DNA from: Rhodobacterales bacterium UBA3089
Lineage (GTDB): Bacteria; Pseudomonadota; Alphaproteobacteria; Rhodobacterales; Rhodobacteraceae
Assembly (NCBI GenBank): GCA_002367255.1
Contig: DFBD01000037.1
Coordinates: 1-6,304, forward strand
DNA length: 6,304 nt
Direction: 5' to 3'
Under the pieces are notes generated by a model. It was not told the DNA's origin, searched no databases, and was given only the letters and a program-made list of their open reading frames with translations. This document shows positions 5,339 through 6,304 of this stretch, piece by piece (within the stretch, counting starts at the first letter, position 1; each line of letters begins with the position of its first letter). The position numbers were made by a program, and so were the translations under genes.

Positions 5339-5704
5339 GTGACCATTCTGACCGAAGGCCGCCATGCAGGCGGCTTTATTACCTGGGAGGCCTTTCGCGA
5401 TTACTGCCGCGAGGTCGTCACCATCGCCAGCGGAACGCTCGAGCCCGGCACCGTTCTGGGCAAGATCACCGCGGACGGCAAATATGCCGCCCATGACCCG
5501 GCTGCCGTTGACGGCACCGAGACCGCCGTCGCCGTGCTTTGGGGTAAAGCCGACGCCACCGCTGCCGACGCGGATGCCGTTGTGCTGCTGCGCGGTCCCG
5601 CCATCGTCAATCAGCACGATCTGGTGTTCACCGGCACACCCACGGCACCGGAAATCACCGCCGCGCATACAGCCCTAGCCGCTGTCGGCATCCTCACCCG
5701 CTGA
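5339..5704 (+). CDS. Phage head decoration protein, lambda gpD family
   Basis: The 121-aa product matches the lambda gpD/HDPD family of capsid-stabilising decoration proteins in size (lambda gpD is about 110 aa) and pattern. EGRHAGGFITWEA (6-18) is followed by a beta-rich core, SGTLEPGTVLGKITADGKYA (31-50), then AVAVLWGKADAT (63-74), AVVLLRGPAIVN (80-91) and the closing AHTALAAVGILTR. Trimers of gpD cap the expanded prohead lattice and reinforce it after DNA packaging begins. The start is GTG with a good ribosome site. It lies between a protease remnant and the major capsid gene, the usual order protease-decoration-capsid. Composition is GC-rich like the next gene. The gene looks intact, though upstream head genes and probably the promoter are gone. 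Confidence 0.88.
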   Translation: MTILTEGRHAGGFITWEAFRDYCREVVTIASGTLEPGTVLGKITADGKYAAHDPAAVDGTETAVAVLWGKADATAADADAVVLLRGPAIVNQHDLVFTGTPTAPEITAAHTALAAVGILTR

Positions 5705-5721
5705 TCTTTCCAAGATTTCTG

Positions 5722-5727
5722 AAAGGA
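5722..5727 (+). promoter_or_regulatory. Ribosome binding site of major capsid gene
   Basis: AAAGGA ends seven bases before the ATG at 5735, an ideal spacing. It fixes that ATG rather than the in-frame one three codons later. Confidence 0.65.
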
Positions 5728-5734
5728 CACCCCC

Positions 5735-6304
5735 ATGGCTACCATGGACATCTTCGAGACCGATGCCTTTTCGGTCATCGAACTCACCCGGGCGCTGGAG
5801 AACATCCCCTTCAAGCCCGCAACCCTGTCGGGCTCCGGCCTGTTCTCCGATCGTGGCGTACGCTCCCGCACCGTTGTCATTGAGTCCCGCGATGGCACCT
5901 TGTCGCTGATCCCGTTCTCCGAACGCGGTTCGGCCTATGATCAACAGGTGCCGGAACACCGCGATGTACGCGCTTTTGTCTGTCGTCAGTTCAAAAAGCA
6001 GGATGTGCTCTGGGCTTCAGAAATCCAGGGCATCCGTGCCTTTGGCTCCGAGTCCGAAACCCAGCAAATTCAGGCCGAAGTTGCCCGGCGACTGCGCCGG
6101 TTGCGTTCTGACGCAGAGGCCACGTTTGAATACCACCTGCTGAACGGCATTCAGGGCAAGGTGCTGAACCCGAAGGATGGTACCACCGTCATCGATTACT
6201 TCACCGAGTTCGCCATCACCCCTGCCGCCGAGATCGACTTTGATCTGGACAATGCCTCGCCCGGATCCGGTGCCCTGCGTAAGCGCTGTCAAGCCCTGAT
6301 TGAA
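5735..6304 (+). CDS. Phage major capsid protein, lambda gpE family (partial)
   Basis: 190 codons are present and the gene runs off the right edge; family members are about 340 aa, so roughly the N-terminal 55 percent is seen. The protein opens MATMDIFETDAFSVIELTRA. It continues with the typical gpE-like segments IPFKPATLSGSGLFSDRGVR (24-43) and TVVIESRDGTLSLIPFSERG (46-65). Then come VRAFVCRQFKKQDVLWASEIQ (starting near 78), a long helix RRLRRLRSDAEATFEYHLLN, and GKVLNPKDGTTVIDYFTEF. It forms the HK97-fold hexamers and pentamers of the icosahedral head, with gpD bound outside. It follows gpD by 30 bases in the same operon. No frameshift or stop occurs in the visible part, so this portion of the prophage is still well kept. 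Confidence 0.9.
   Translation, partial: MATMDIFETDAFSVIELTRALENIPFKPATLSGSGLFSDRGVRSRTVVIESRDGTLSLIPFSERGSAYDQQVPEHRDVRAFVCRQFKKQDVLWASEIQGIRAFGSESETQQIQAEVARRLRRLRSDAEATFEYHLLNGIQGKVLNPKDGTTVIDYFTEFAITPAAEIDFDLDNASPGSGALRKRCQALIE

Noticed and set aside
4679..5668. Long minus-strand open frame (329 codons) across the phage head genes
   Set aside because: It is antisense to the clearly recognised protease tail and gpD, is rich in Gly and Arg as expected from GC-rich shadows, and shows no domain. The real minus-strand coding here is only the recombinase remnant in another frame.
1..6304. CRISPR array, rRNA or intact insertion sequence
   Set aside because: No regularly spaced repeats, no rRNA-like sequence and no transposase or terminal inverted repeats were seen on either strand.

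Overview
The window looks like an accessory, mobile-element-rich stretch of an alphaproteobacterial chromosome or plasmid. The best guess is a Rhodobacterales-like host, judged from the style of the serine recombinase, its small partner gene and the lambda-like head genes. That assignment rests on remembered family resemblance only. Base composition changes visibly along the window: AT-rich at the left (about 40-650), intermediate over 1978-2850, and GC-rich from about 2900 to the end. This fits a mosaic built from several sources.

Left part (1-1832). An orphan AT-rich gene (42-650, +) with a laminin-G/concanavalin-like beta pattern converges on a minus-strand gene (773-1420) for a conserved protein that may have an M15-peptidase-like fold. 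The roughly 410 bases between that gene's start and 1832 hold one short ORF with a good ribosome binding site (1567-1719), a GC hairpin and an AT-rich stretch, but no recognisable gene.

Middle part (1833-3902). First comes what looks like the decapitated start of a NucS/DUF91-type nuclease-family gene (MSDIKLF...), which loses its resemblance after about 24 codons. One base after its frame closes, a two-gene operon begins. The first gene encodes a 290-aa protein of unknown function with a nuclease-like QxK motif. Two bases after its stop, the second encodes a 349-aa protein with a DUF429-like RNase H-fold N-terminus and a C-terminal CxxC...CxxC zinc ribbon. This tight pair in a mobile context is the best candidate for an undescribed system, plausibly in nucleic-acid processing or defence. 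That role is an inference.

Right part (3903-6304). A 236-base gap with short direct repeats and a degenerate initiator-tRNA-like segment is followed by two minus-strand genes: a 126-aa ParB-like HTH partner protein and, overlapping it by four bases (ATGA), the C-terminal remnant of a large serine recombinase. The recombinase is cut off near 4938. It is joined there, 5' end to 5' end, to the C-terminal remnant of a plus-strand phage S49 head-maturation protease. Beyond lies an ordinary lambda-type head operon: decoration protein gpD, then major capsid protein gpE, which runs off the window. The junction indicates a deletion or inversion in a prophage that lost both its integrase catalytic domain and its early head genes, so this prophage part is probably defective.
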